NCBI GenBank assembly: GCA_013350335.1
Contig: CM023539.1
Location: forward strand, 71,072,781-71,136,780
Direction of reading: 5' to 3'
Source: Chimonanthus salicifolius
Lineage: Eukaryota; Streptophyta; Magnoliopsida; Laurales; Calycanthaceae
DNA length: 64,000 nt
A program made the position numbers and the translations under genes. Of this stretch, positions 12,501-21,040 are shown piece after piece. Each line of letters begins with the position of its first letter. Positions within the stretch are counted from its first letter, which is position 1. Below the pieces are notes generated by a model. It saw only the letters and a list, made by a program, of their open reading frames with translations, did no database searches and had not been told where the DNA came from.

Positions 12501-15500
12501 TCACAAAGGCACACACAATACAAAAAATAAAAAGCTATCTATCAAGCCTTTACACGTCTACACATGCTTGTTCATATAAACAAGAGGTCAAAAGCCTGTA
12601 GTAGAGTCAGCATGTGGTGTTGATAGTAGTAGAGTCAGTATTTACTAACAAAACTACAAAAGGTTGTTACTTCAACTCACATTATGGTGTTGATAGTAGT
12701 GGTTAAGAAAGAAGGTAAGTGGAGCATGTGGGATCCATTTGAGCTCTTCCATGTGAAAAAATTAGGTGTTTCATACCGAAACAATCCTAAAACAGATAGT
12801 GATCCTCCAACTTTTGAGGTGAATTCCATTTCATGGGGAGGGGGGGAAGGGGTGTGTGTGGGTGGGGTGGGGAGGGGTGTGGGGGGGATTGGAAGGGGTG
12901 TGGTGTGTGTGTGGGTGGGTGGGTGGGTGGGGTGGGGTGGGGTGGGAGGGGGCGATGTTTTATTATATTCAAACATAGACTGTAGAAATTTAACTACGAG
13001 GAGGCATCAACATAACCCCGTTATTTGACCAAAATCACCTAAATTTCTTTAGTTTCAAAACAATAATAAATGATAGTTAAAAAGGGTAAAAATTCTCTAA
13101 AAAACAAGTTGAGACTTGGAGAAGTCAAACCATTGCAACAAATTCCTCAAGAAGATGACTTGGTTGAGAAAAAGTGATGCAGTAAATCTCTGAGAAGATA
13201 GAGATCACCTAGAGTTCAAACTTCTGCGTGGTGTGCTCTTAAAGAGAAAATTCTCACCATAATGGATCTTAGGAGGAGAGGTTTGTTGAGATCGGAAGAG
13301 AATTTTAGCTGCTCTCTTTGTGGATATCCAGAGGAAGATGTTGACCATCTTTTTGTGAATTGCCCTGTTGCTCGAAATTTGTGGCTATCTTTTGCAAATC
13401 TCTTTGATATTCCTTGGGTATTAGCTAGAACTCGTGTTGGAATTTTGGGCTCATGGTCTCTAACGAGACTTGGACCTAGAGTGAAAGCAGCATGGAGCAC
13501 GGTTCCATCTGTAGGGTTATGGATCATTTGGAAAGAAAGAAATTCTAGGATCTTTGAAGGAAATCAGTCAAGGTCAGTGAACCTTTTCAAAGGGTAAAAC
13601 GGAGGTTGTGTATGTGGATTCTATCCGAGAAAGAGCTCAAGGGCTAAAACCGTTCGATTTTTTTATACTGTGGGAAGGTTGTATGAGTGAGGTTGCTAGG
13701 ATAGCGAGACCTTCAGTTCCTTGGGTTCCCCTAATCAAGATGTCATGAAATTCAATGTAGATGGAGGTACTAGGAGAAAACCAAGTCCGACAGGGATAGA
13801 CGGCATTCTTAGGACTCATACTGGGTTACGACTTTGGTTTTCACAAAGTCGGTTGGGATTAGAGACTCAAATGAGGCGGAACTTCTTAGTATTAAGAAAG
13901 CTTTGACTTTATGGTCAGTCTATGGGCATGGGTCACTAGTGATTGAGGGGGACTCGGCAAATGCAATTGATGGGTTAAGGGGCTCAAGCGACCTCCCTGG
14001 AGATTGGTTTCCACAGTAAGGGAGATAACGGCTCTCTCTTTGGGACCAAGGTTTCCTTTGCACAAATCAGTTGCACAGTAAATGGCGTGGCCGATTTCTT
14101 TGCCAAAAGTGGAGTCAGTAATTCAGTCTCAGGAGTGCTCTTTCTATGAGTAAATAGGGGTTTTGTATAGATAATGGATTGTAATTTCTTTCATGTATTC
14201 CGTTTTGCATTGTTTGTAGTTTTGATTTTTGCTCCTTTGGTCTAGTACTCTTAGACTCTTTTTAGTTGATGTAATGGTTTTTTCATATTAATATTTCAAT
14301 TTGTTATCGCTCAAAAAAAAGGGACTGTATCAACAATATTGTCTTGGAATTTTATGATAAAGCTGAATGCTCGAAGAATGCTTCAATTCAGAGTTATGGG
14401 CCAAAAAATGATAAAATGTTGGGTCAAGGTCCAATTACATGGGTCCATGGACTTCTCACTAAAATCCATGTGGAACCATGATTCTAGAGCCCAATAGAAT
14501 TCCTGCCAATAAGAGTGATGAATTTCCAAGCCTTATCTTCAAGGGTTGTGCAAAGATCCACATAAAAAAGGATGGAGCCACAAGGATGAGGTTGTGTTCA
14601 CAGCTGTTCACACATTCCTCGAGTAAATATATGAACATAGCATCCACATGTGGAGCCAATTATGTAGGATTTTTCTAGGATTTTCCTAGTTTTATTGCTT
14701 ATTTTCAAGGCTTATGTGTTATATATAATGGAGAAGGATATTAGAAGTGACATGGATGGATTGGGATGAATTGATGCCAACTGAACATGCCATTCATGTG
14801 CTTGGACACCCAGGAGTGTTTGGGTTATCCCTTCTAGTGAATTTTGGTAATATTTCATGTACAAATAAGGGTCTTTGGCCCATAGCAATGCACATCAGTG
14901 TTTTTTTTTTTTTTGAAAAGTAGCAACACACATCAGTTTCAACTGAAGTCTTCTAACCTTGTAGTTATTATCTTTGTTGATTTCTTGTTGAAGTTGTTAG
15001 AAATCCCTGAGAATTCAATTTTTTTCCATCTAGTGTTTTAATTCCCAGTTGGCGAATTTACATTCGAATGTATCCTAAGTGAGATTTGAGCTTTTTTTTT
15101 CCAATGAAAGAGAAACAAGTCAAGCTTTTGTCAAGATTAGGATTCTCGCTTGATTTCTACATCATTTCTTTAACTTGGATTTAGATTTCTCATTAGATCT
15201 GAACACCAAGAGATCTGTGATTTGAAGGTCCTTCAGTGATTTGAACCTAGAATTCATTACAAAGGCAGAAACATGCCACATTGATTAGTGTATGGCTTCC
15301 ATCATGGGATGGCAAAATTTGGCCAGTTGCATCATGTTGATTGGTGTAAGTGCCATGGGCCACAATGCCGGCCTTTGCATAGCCCCACCTGTCATGCATA
15401 AACCATCTTAAACCACTTACCTATGGATGTAGTATATCATGTTTCGAACTTCAATCCAATTTTAGATCCTGATGATAAACCCTAGACCCTTCTATATTCA

Positions 15501-17779
15501 ACTATAGTAGTAAACTATGCAAGAAATGATGTTCAATGAATGACTAGTAAAGTAAATATGGTCTTGTCGTCATCATCATTATCAAAGCCATTCATTCCAT
15601 CTATATAGGATTGACATATGTAATCAGATTTGGCAATATTTTCCATGAGGTGGTTGCCTACCCATATGACTTGAACCAACAACCTTACAGCACTGAGCAC
15701 TTACCAATTGTACAAGAGGCTCGTCATAAATGAAAAAGAAAACAGTTTTGTCATGCCAAGAAAAAAAAGGCAGCAGAAAGAGATACAAGAAATTATTTCA
15801 ATTGCACTAAGATGGCTAGAACTCTTCACCCAAAAGAGAAATGAAAAACAAACAACATGAAGGTACACCATGTTTTTTCCCTTTTCTTTTCCTATTTGAA
15901 ATGATAATGGCTTGCTATCATTCAAAAAGAACAAAAGGAAACGAAAGAAATGATAGTGTCTTGCATAAGTTCTTTGGTTTCATTGATGAAATTTTTAACT
16001 TCTTGAAAGGGGACCAAGAAAGAAATGTTACCTTAGTTGAAATATGATCCAACAAAGCTCGAATAAGCCAAGGCATCGACCTTGATCCTAGAAGTTTGAC
16101 GATAGCAAACATGTGAGGTAACCCAAAGAACCCACTGTGTAATCGAGCAAAACTCTGATATGCAGTATTCAACTCCTACAATGACGGCATAACTCCATGT
16201 CAAAAATTGAAGTAGTCAAATATTCACTTTATTTTTTTATTTTTAACCTTTGAATGTTCACATTCAATAAATCATGCAAACATTCATCTAACACTCAAAT
16301 AATAGAAATGGTTTAAAATAAAAAAATTATATGTGGGTAAAATTAAAAAAAAAATGATAGAAGATGCTCAAAAGAAATGTGCATGAGGAAAATTACAAAA
16401 ATGACTAAATTCCCATTCCATTTTAAGCATAATAACATTTTTAATTGCAAAAAAGTCCTTTGCATATCATGTGTTGATGCAATATAAGTCTCCAAAAAAT
16501 TTAATGCTTAGCCACAACTTGAAGAATATAAATTTCAAACCCGTCAATAATTGGATTTAAGGTTAATTTCAAATTCTTAAGGAAATGGCAAATTCAAAAT
16601 TGAACATGGGTTTTGTAAATGAAATCCTCAGATCTCACATAAATCAATGAAGATCCAATTGAATTTGAATCTGAAGGAGAAAATTGAAACTCAAATTGAC
16701 GATGCCTATCAAAGGCCCAATGCTCACTAGATGTTAATTTCAAACTGAAATTTAAACACAAGCATAATAATTAATGAACTAGAATTAAAATTCACAAGAA
16801 TTAAAATACAAAATTAAACTAGAAAGATAAAAACTCACCAAAGAGGGAGAAGAATACTTGAATTTCATGTTTATGGCTTGCATAAAAATCCTAAAAGGGG
16901 TTGACATGTCAACCTCCTTTCCTTTTCTATACTTTGCTAAAAACAACCAATTCACTCTCCTACTGACACGTATCCTTGATGACATTATTATATATTTATC
17001 CAAATAAAAAAGAAAAAGAAAAACCCAAAATAAGCCTTTCTAAAATGGAGATTCCTGCTATTTGGATCCAAAGAGATAAGACTGAAGATGTGGCAAGCAT
17101 ATCTTATCTTTCAAACTCGTCACTCTCCCTTGTATCAAGTAAATGGACCTCCAAAGTGAGCCAAACCAAGTCCAAAACACCTCCAATTGGGTCCAAACTC
17201 AAATGTCTATGATATGGGCCGTCTCATTCATCATTCTAGGTCCCCTTGGACTCCTTAAAGGTCCCTGTTTTGCATCATCAATCTTTTCATGCAACTGGAG
17301 CAATTTGGACAATCTTGTCAAATTCCAACATACACACCCATATGCAACTTAGAAGCTAGCCTAGTCCAGATTTTCATGAAATTTTGCATATCTCACCCAT
17401 ATCTACCACTTAGCTCCATCGATGTCTACTTTCTTTATGGTTTTGACATTTGATCGAAATGGAGCCAAAAATTTCATGGTCCTTATCAACTAAATCTCAT
17501 TCCAAAAAGAAACTGACAAAAAAGAATGTAAGACAACAACTAAAAATATTCTGTCGACAAGGAAAAAATACTAAATGCACTACATGAAACCAAGACAAGC
17601 CATCTTCAGAATTTCAAAAAAAATATTAACTGAGAACCACAATAGAAATTAGGATTTGCATAAGGAACCGTTGGCTTCTGAATAGGATGGAGAGGTACTT
17701 TCGAAGAGCGGATAAATCGTTGAGTAGTATTGCAAAGGATGAAGTTTGGCAAGAAATCATTCTGCATCTCTGCCCATAT
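3414..17779 (-). CDS. PIR/PIROGI-type CYFIP protein, six C-terminal-third exons
   Basis: This is the overview of one gene read right to left: exons d 17630-17779, c 16032-16175, b 11505-11591, a 5824-5951, e 5417-5624 and f 3414-3586. Together they encode about 295 residues that follow plant PIR in order. CYFIP/PIR proteins are usually about 1,280 residues and form part of the cytosolic SCAR/WAVE complex, which activates ARP2/3-driven actin branching in plant cell morphogenesis. The b/a, a/e and e/f junctions keep phase with canonical GT-AG sites. Two defects argue for decay or assembly error: a one-base frameshift at the start of exon b, and no GT donor in the required phase after exon d. 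The N-terminal two thirds and the 3' end are not in the window. The family call rests on recognised motifs, not on a search. Confidence 0.8.
3840..5103 (+). mobile_element. 5'-truncated L1-like LINE (zf-RVT and RNase H end)
   Basis: It lies in the intron between PIR exons f and e, opposite to the gene. The frame from 3848 gives PRVQLFMWCCAKRRFLTRMDL and a CPLCG zinc-binding motif, typical of the zf-RVT domain after plant LINE reverse transcriptase. After a frame break come LKCNVDGASRGKPDPTGIG and VGIKDSNEAELLSIRRAL, which hold the catalytic D and E region of the RNase H domain. Several stops and frame changes show it is dead. The 3' end is CTATTGCCGCTC plus poly-A, a tail shared with the other LINEs here. 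The left edge is approximate. Confidence 0.8.
5417..5624 (-). CDS. PIR exon e
   Basis: The exon holds 69 codons plus one base. It starts after TTTGCAACAG with REVETTQFMQIAPWLGLVPG and runs through SLFKSATEAIVSHPRCPSPS to TMSKQAEAA. It ends at GCAG|GTACAC. All three stretches are characteristic of plant PIR. It joins exon a in phase 0 and exon f in phase 1, and no internal stop is seen. Confidence 0.87.
5824..5951 (-). CDS. PIR exon a
   Basis: The exon starts after ATGTTCAG with 2 bases, followed by 42 codons, and ends ATG|GTGAG. It encodes QEQLNWGSKSELKAE and KEIGSTLYWMGLLDIVM, matching the PIR stretch that follows the GG-V-A-G motif of exon b. Some positions differ from the usual plant form (IIHDLKEIG where LRGIKEIG is common; IVM where IVL is usual). 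This may mean a diverged paralogue. Confidence 0.82.
5952..6990. other. PIR intron sequence, no feature recognised
   Basis: This is AT-rich intronic sequence between exons a and b. A plus-strand frame at 6085-6309 ends in a plausible-looking stretch (MLRIGKMMGHHFKDRDRIE). It has no recognised relative and I do not call it a gene. Confidence 0.4.
7000..7680 (-). mobile_element. Degenerate LINE RNase H remnant
   Basis: Read on the minus strand from about 7680, the sequence gives GVLHDDRGRMRLIFSESVGV, then MESNDAKLRVIR, a stop, and LGNGNLIIKGDSANATAWAS. This order matches the RNase H domain of the other LINEs in the window, with the usual catalytic E replaced by D-A-K. Stops and a frame change show it is a fossil. 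No clear poly-A tail or target duplication was found, so the limits are approximate. Confidence 0.6.
8111..8281 (+). mobile_element. tRNA-derived SINE with poly-A tail and 15-bp TSD
   Basis: The head carries a pol III A box (TAGCTTAACTGG, 8122-8133) and B box (GGTTCGAGTCC, 8166-8176). These are followed by a tRNA-unrelated body and a short poly-A tail. It is bounded by ATAGGGCCTAGGATA (8096-8110) and ATAGGACCTAGGATA (8282-8296), a 15-bp target-site duplication with one mismatch. The downstream body and tail show that this is a SINE and not a tRNA gene. It sits in the PIR intron between exons a and b. Confidence 0.85.
8990..9649 (+). mobile_element. LINE remnant, left part (interrupted by a nested LINE)
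   Basis: Frames in this stretch give RPRVVWSSPLEGMFKFNEDD-like and VGIRNSNEAELLGIMRAL segments, matching the RNase H domain of the other LINEs. Many stops and frameshifts are present. The element is split by a minus-strand LINE inserted at 9640-9649. Its 3'UTR and tail continue at 10716-10850. The 5' edge is approximate. Confidence 0.65.
9650..10715 (-). mobile_element. 5'-truncated LINE nested in another LINE
   Basis: The 3' end is at the left: on the minus strand ATATTTTTCTATTTGTTACTGCTC is followed by a poly-A run, the family tail. The coding remnant on the minus strand includes ERVQTFVW-like zf-RVT sequence near 10650 and RNase H sequence near 10000 (SIGGGKLTIEDDFTNAM). TGTTGGGTTT flanks it at 9640-9649 and 10716-10725, consistent with a target-site duplication inside the host LINE. 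The left copy abuts the T-run, so the exact length of the duplication is ambiguous. Confidence 0.75.
10716..10850 (+). mobile_element. LINE 3'UTR and tail, right part of the interrupted element
   Basis: T-rich 3'UTR-like sequence ends TCTTAATGAAATTTTGTTGCCG followed by an A-rich tail near 10838-10850. This matches the ends of the LINEs at 5090, 14310 and 37825. It continues the element that begins about 8990. Confidence 0.6.
10851..11504. other. PIR intron sequence, no feature recognised
   Basis: This is AT-rich intronic sequence to the left of exon b. No coding segment, RNA gene or element end is recognised. Confidence 0.4.
11505..11591 (-). CDS. PIR exon b, carrying a one-base frameshift
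   Basis: The exon starts after ACTGTTGCAG and ends GCAG|GTAATG. The main frame reads EPKVAGLQEALPKSIGLL then SFDGGVAG, a signature stretch of plant PIR, and exits in the phase needed by exon a. The first bases, ATAACTTCATTG, read ITSL in the frame delivered by exon c, as expected for PIR. The frame then slips by one base before EPK. One base appears to be missing in the TTGAACC context, so exon c to b is out of frame here. This is the only copy of exon b in the window. Confidence 0.8.
11592..13196. other. PIR intron sequence with a GT-rich tract, no gene recognised
   Basis: This intron lies between exons c and b. A plus-strand frame around 12132-12400 reads as a loose protein-like stretch with a frameshift near 12250, unlike anything I know. 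The G/T-rich tract is listed separately. Confidence 0.4.
12836..12955. repeat. G/T-rich low-complexity tract (GGGGT, GGGT and GT units)
   Basis: About 120 bases on the plus strand are made almost only of G and T, in irregular GGGGT, GGGT and GTGT units. The strand asymmetry and many G-runs could favour quadruplex or triplex structure. Long glycine- or proline-rich frames across it are artefacts of composition. Confidence 0.85.
13197..14320 (+). mobile_element. 5'-truncated L1-like LINE (copy 1)
   Basis: The frame from about 13205 gives RVQTSAWCALKEKILTIMDL, then CSLCGYPEEDVDHLFVNCPV, a clear zf-RVT zinc motif (CxxC...HxxxxC). It continues to VGLWIIWKERNSRIFEG. RNase H sequence follows (MKFNVDGGTRRKPSPTGIDG, SNEAELLSIKKALTLW, GDSANAIDGL) with frameshifts. 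The 3' end is TTGTTATCGCTC plus poly-A at 14320. It lies in the PIR intron between exons c and b, opposite to the gene. A near-identical copy follows the N gap at 36767. Confidence 0.8.
14321..16031. other. PIR intron sequence, duplicated at 37831-39550, no gene recognised
   Basis: Intron sequence between the LINE tail and exon c. The copy at 37831-39550 is near-identical. No coding segment is recognised. Short frames near 14478-14678 occur in both copies only because the block is duplicated. Confidence 0.45.
16032..16175 (-). CDS. PIR exon c, copy 1
   Basis: Exactly 48 codons, phase 0 at both ends, starting after CATTGTAG and ending ACTAAG|GTAACA. It encodes ELNTAYQSFARLHSGFFG, HMFAIVKLLGSRSMPWLI and RALLDHISTK, among the most conserved parts of plant PIR. 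It has no stops. Copies are at 39551-39694 and 50031-50174. Confidence 0.9.
17630..17779 (-). CDS. PIR exon d, copy 1
   Basis: Exactly 50 codons, starting after TGGCTCCAG with IWAEMQNDFLPNFILCNTTQ, then RFIRSSKVPLHPIQKPTVPY, and ending FYCGSQ. This is the PIR stretch directly before exon c. The coding end CAG is followed by TTAATATT. The only nearby GT (CA|GTTAAT) would leave the reading frame one base short for exon c. Copies are at 30310-30459, 41168-41317 and 51647-51796. Confidence 0.88.
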
Positions 17780-20530
17780 CTGGAGCCATAGCTAGTGATT
17801 AGTTGGGATAGCCATGTAAGGCTCAATTTAAGGGGAATCACTTCACACACACCAAGGTTAAATGCACGCCTAATAATATCCACAATAATCATGTTTTTTT
17901 CCTTCTCTAAAAGAAAAAAATATCACAATTTGGCTTTGATGATGATGAAAACGCATCTCAATCTTCTATTATTATCAATTTGTAAGATGAATGAAATATA
18001 CCGTGACGGTTAGCCAACTTATTCTTTTCTTTCCCTTTTTTCCCCAAAGATGACCATATTGTAATCAGAGAAAGGGCGAAAAGATACAATACAAAAAGTA
18101 TAAGGGACTCAAAAATCACATACTCACAGCACTAAGGCGAAAAGCATAATCAAACAAATATCAGTTCTAAATCAGTAATAATTTCTCCCACATAGCATAT
18201 ATCCAACAAAGATAATGGCCTTTCAAGATGTCTCAGTTTACTTCAATGATGTGTACCAGTCTCTAAGAGAAAACAAATCATCCTCAGTTCACCACATCAT
18301 ACATGATGAATAACCTTCTTTCAAATGGGAAACAGACAGCCTCATGAAGACCAAGATAGTGGAGATATCAGCATATGAGACAGAATAACCAAAAACTTAG
18401 GTATGACTTCTGGGTAGAACTTGATCACTTCTTTCAATGCTTGATCTAACAGATCCACTTTAACAATTATTATTTTACCACTATTACTATTACTTACTAT
18501 TATTATTATTACTATGAAAACAACAGAAATAGTATATTAAAGAAAAGTAAGAATACAACATCTAGATGCTCCGTGTAAGAGAGGTACACAAGAGCCATCA
18601 GGGATCAGAAATAAACTACAAGCAAAGCATGCAAATACGGATCCACTCCTACCACAGAGATGCTTGCAAATACAAATCAAGCAAAGCATGCTCAATCTAA
18701 CAGATCCACTCATACCACAGAGATGCTCGGTTACCATAGGCCAATCGCACATTCACCTATTTACCCATAGAAATTGGATAGCCTTTATTAACAGCAATGG
18801 AACCACCAGAAAGTTTGGATACCTTTCCATATCAATCATGGCACAACCACAAACATCAGATGCCATAGTGTAGAATCCGTGTGATTAGGAAAACACATAC
18901 CATGAAGCTAATGATGTGATTTCAGATTGTTGTCCACTGTCTACTGGATCCTAAAACAAACCAAGGAAGAACAAAGACCTACTGATCCATTAAATATTTG
19001 AGAAAATAGCCAACTGACTCAATTCTCGAAGCACATGATGCACATATTTACTATGACCCTCCTCTTTTTACTGGGGTAGTCAACTTTTAGAAACTTATCT
19101 TGTAAGGCCAACCAACTGAAAATGATAGGCCCTTGAAAAACAAGGATCAGCCAAGTCATTACTCAGAGCTACTCGACCAATGAGGACCAATTGGATAAGG
19201 AGTGGGATGTGAATAATCCATTCAGGCTCCAAACATTCCTATAGTTACCCATGCCTACGACACATACTTTGGATGATCTGTCCATTTAAATTCTGCACCT
19301 TTTTTTTTTAATCAGAGACAGAAATTTAAAAAATTACTACTCCTGATTTCAATTGCTATATTGGAATGCTACAAAAACCATGTAGATGAAGCAGTCGAGG
19401 CAAAAAGGTGTCCTGGAACCTTATATCCTACAGTCATGCCTAGGGATGAACCTAAGTTTGCTAGATGTAGTTAAGATAATTTCAAAGAAATATGAATATT
19501 CTTTAGTTTTATGCTCCTGACGACAATATTAAGAAAATACAAATTATCATAAAAAAGACAACATTCATAATAAATTACAAGATTCTCCGATAAAGTGTTG
19601 GCCTACATGTGACCTTTGTTATAAAAAAATTCACAAACATTTTTTTTTTTTTTTCAAAGGTTGTAAGCATGACAATATACATCTATATTGTAATGATTTT
19701 GTGATTAATAAAATGTCAACCTTTCTTTATATATATATGAATATAATTATAAACATATATAAAGAAAGTGTAAGCCACTACAAGTGTAGAGCCTTAGGCC
19801 ATGCTACGTGCAAGAATATCAGGAATGTAGTGAAACAAAATGGTGTAACAGGGCTAGGCCTGGCCAATTCCATTACCCCCTAATTCTAAATGCATACACG
19901 GGCCAGGACCCTAGGCGAGCATTTGACTACTACACTGTAGATTATCCGGTAAGGCAACCCCAAATAGATGGGAAAGTGGAAAGAATACTGTAGATTATCT
20001 GGACAGCCAGTGTGACAAAGGTCTTAATCAGCCATGAAACAAGACACTACTTTGCCCTACAATTCCAGTAGTTTATTCAATGCCATAAAATGTCAGAATT
20101 CTTTACAGTGCTCAATCATTGAGATAGATACTTAAATTATATTCTATATATACATAAGCTAAGAAGGGAAGGAAGAATCTTATCATGTATGGAACTATTC
20201 AATGTTTTTGTTGCAAAATCTAAACTTATAGATATGTTGATAGTGAAGGGACATTTACATTGTCAAAACAGCACGAAGTCCCTAGTACGAGTAGGTCACA
20301 GAGCTCCTACTTTTAAAAGGGAGGGAGGAACATGTAAAGGATAGTATACAAAGTTAGGTTTACCCAAACAAACGTTTGACCACTATTGGATAAGCTAGAT
20401 ACAACTGCAGTTAGGTGGGGATCTAAATCTTTTACATTCAGAACACATGGCTAGAGACATGGTGTTCAAGGATAAAGTAAGTCAGGGTAATGGGTTGCAT
20501 GCTGTGTTATTTAAAAAGTTTCACATTTTA
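17780..20530. other. Sequence right of exon d, present in four copies, no gene recognised
   Basis: The PIR exon expected upstream of exon d (ending near SRLASQ) was looked for on the minus strand and not found. A minus-strand segment at 18342-18459 reads VDLLDQALKEVIKFYPEVIP-like protein without stops, but I cannot assign it. A local duplication of GGATCCACTC-TACCACAGAGATGC-type units lies near 18637-18725, and a TTA/TAT trinucleotide tract near 18470-18515. Confidence 0.4.
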
Positions 20531-20699
20531 ACCACAAGGATGGCTCAAGTGGTCTAAGCTTCTAGGATTAGACTAGAGATCTTGGGTTCAACTCCCTTGG
20601 CTTAACTGAGACACGAGGCTTGTAGGTGATTTTGTGTATCTATGAGATTAGTAACACCTCCAATATAGGACGAGGATACCCATGTTATACAAAAAAAAA
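20531..20699 (+). mobile_element. tRNA-derived SINE, second family, copy 1
   Basis: The A box is TGGCTCAAGTGG (20541-20552) and the B box GGTTCAACTCC (20585-20595). They are followed by a tRNA-unrelated body ending CATGTTATAC plus poly-A. The body is unlike the SINE at 8111. Copies at 33199 and 54549 travel with the segmental block and are not independent insertions. Confidence 0.75.
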
Positions 20700-20751
20700 G
20701 TTCCCCTTATTGAAACACAAACTCAAGCCTGGAGTATCTGTTAAAAATGAG

Positions 20752-20990
20752 AGAAACATATAAAAAGGGAGAAATTTACTTCAAGGAGAAAGGGAGGATA
20801 AGAAGGACTAAGAAAGCAATTGTCTGAGCTAATGAGAGAGAGGAATTTCCAAGAAGACATAATTTAAGAACCTTATGGTTTAAGGATGGAGATAGAAAAA
20901 TGATTCTTTCACTGCATAGAAAACACAAGGGAAAACGGCATAAGATCTTTGATAAAAGATGAAGTTAGGATGAAGGAATCATCCACATCA
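20752..20990 (+). mobile_element. LINE remnant upstream of the reverse-transcriptase domain, copy 1
   Basis: The frame reads TLWFKDGDRKMIFFHCIEN followed by NGIRSLIKDEV, matching the W-x-KEGDRNTKFFH motif that precedes the reverse transcriptase in plant L1-like LINEs. An upstream stop breaks it. This copy lacks two bases (GATTCTTTC against GATATTCTTTC) present in the copies at 33418 and 54770. It marks the right end of the block, next to the array. Confidence 0.65.
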
Positions 20991-21040
20991 AGGAATATGT
21001 GCAAAGTCATCATCGTCATCGTCATGATCATAATCCTCAT

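Larger units (their letters stand above)
13200..21040. repeat. Segmental block, copy 1
   Basis: This is the longest and presumed reference copy of the duplicated block. In order it holds the LINE 3' part, intron sequence, PIR exon c, PIR exon d, about 2.7 kb of unassigned sequence, a SINE and a LINE reverse-transcriptase remnant. It ends at a CAT-rich tract where array 1 begins. Its left half recurs as copy 3, and its right half as copies 2 and 4. The left limit is a minimum, set by what copy 3 shows after the gap. Confidence 0.85.

Noticed and set aside
12677..13028. Glycine- or proline-rich frames of 60-114 codons
   Set aside because: They are produced by the G/T-rich tract on either strand; composition explains them.
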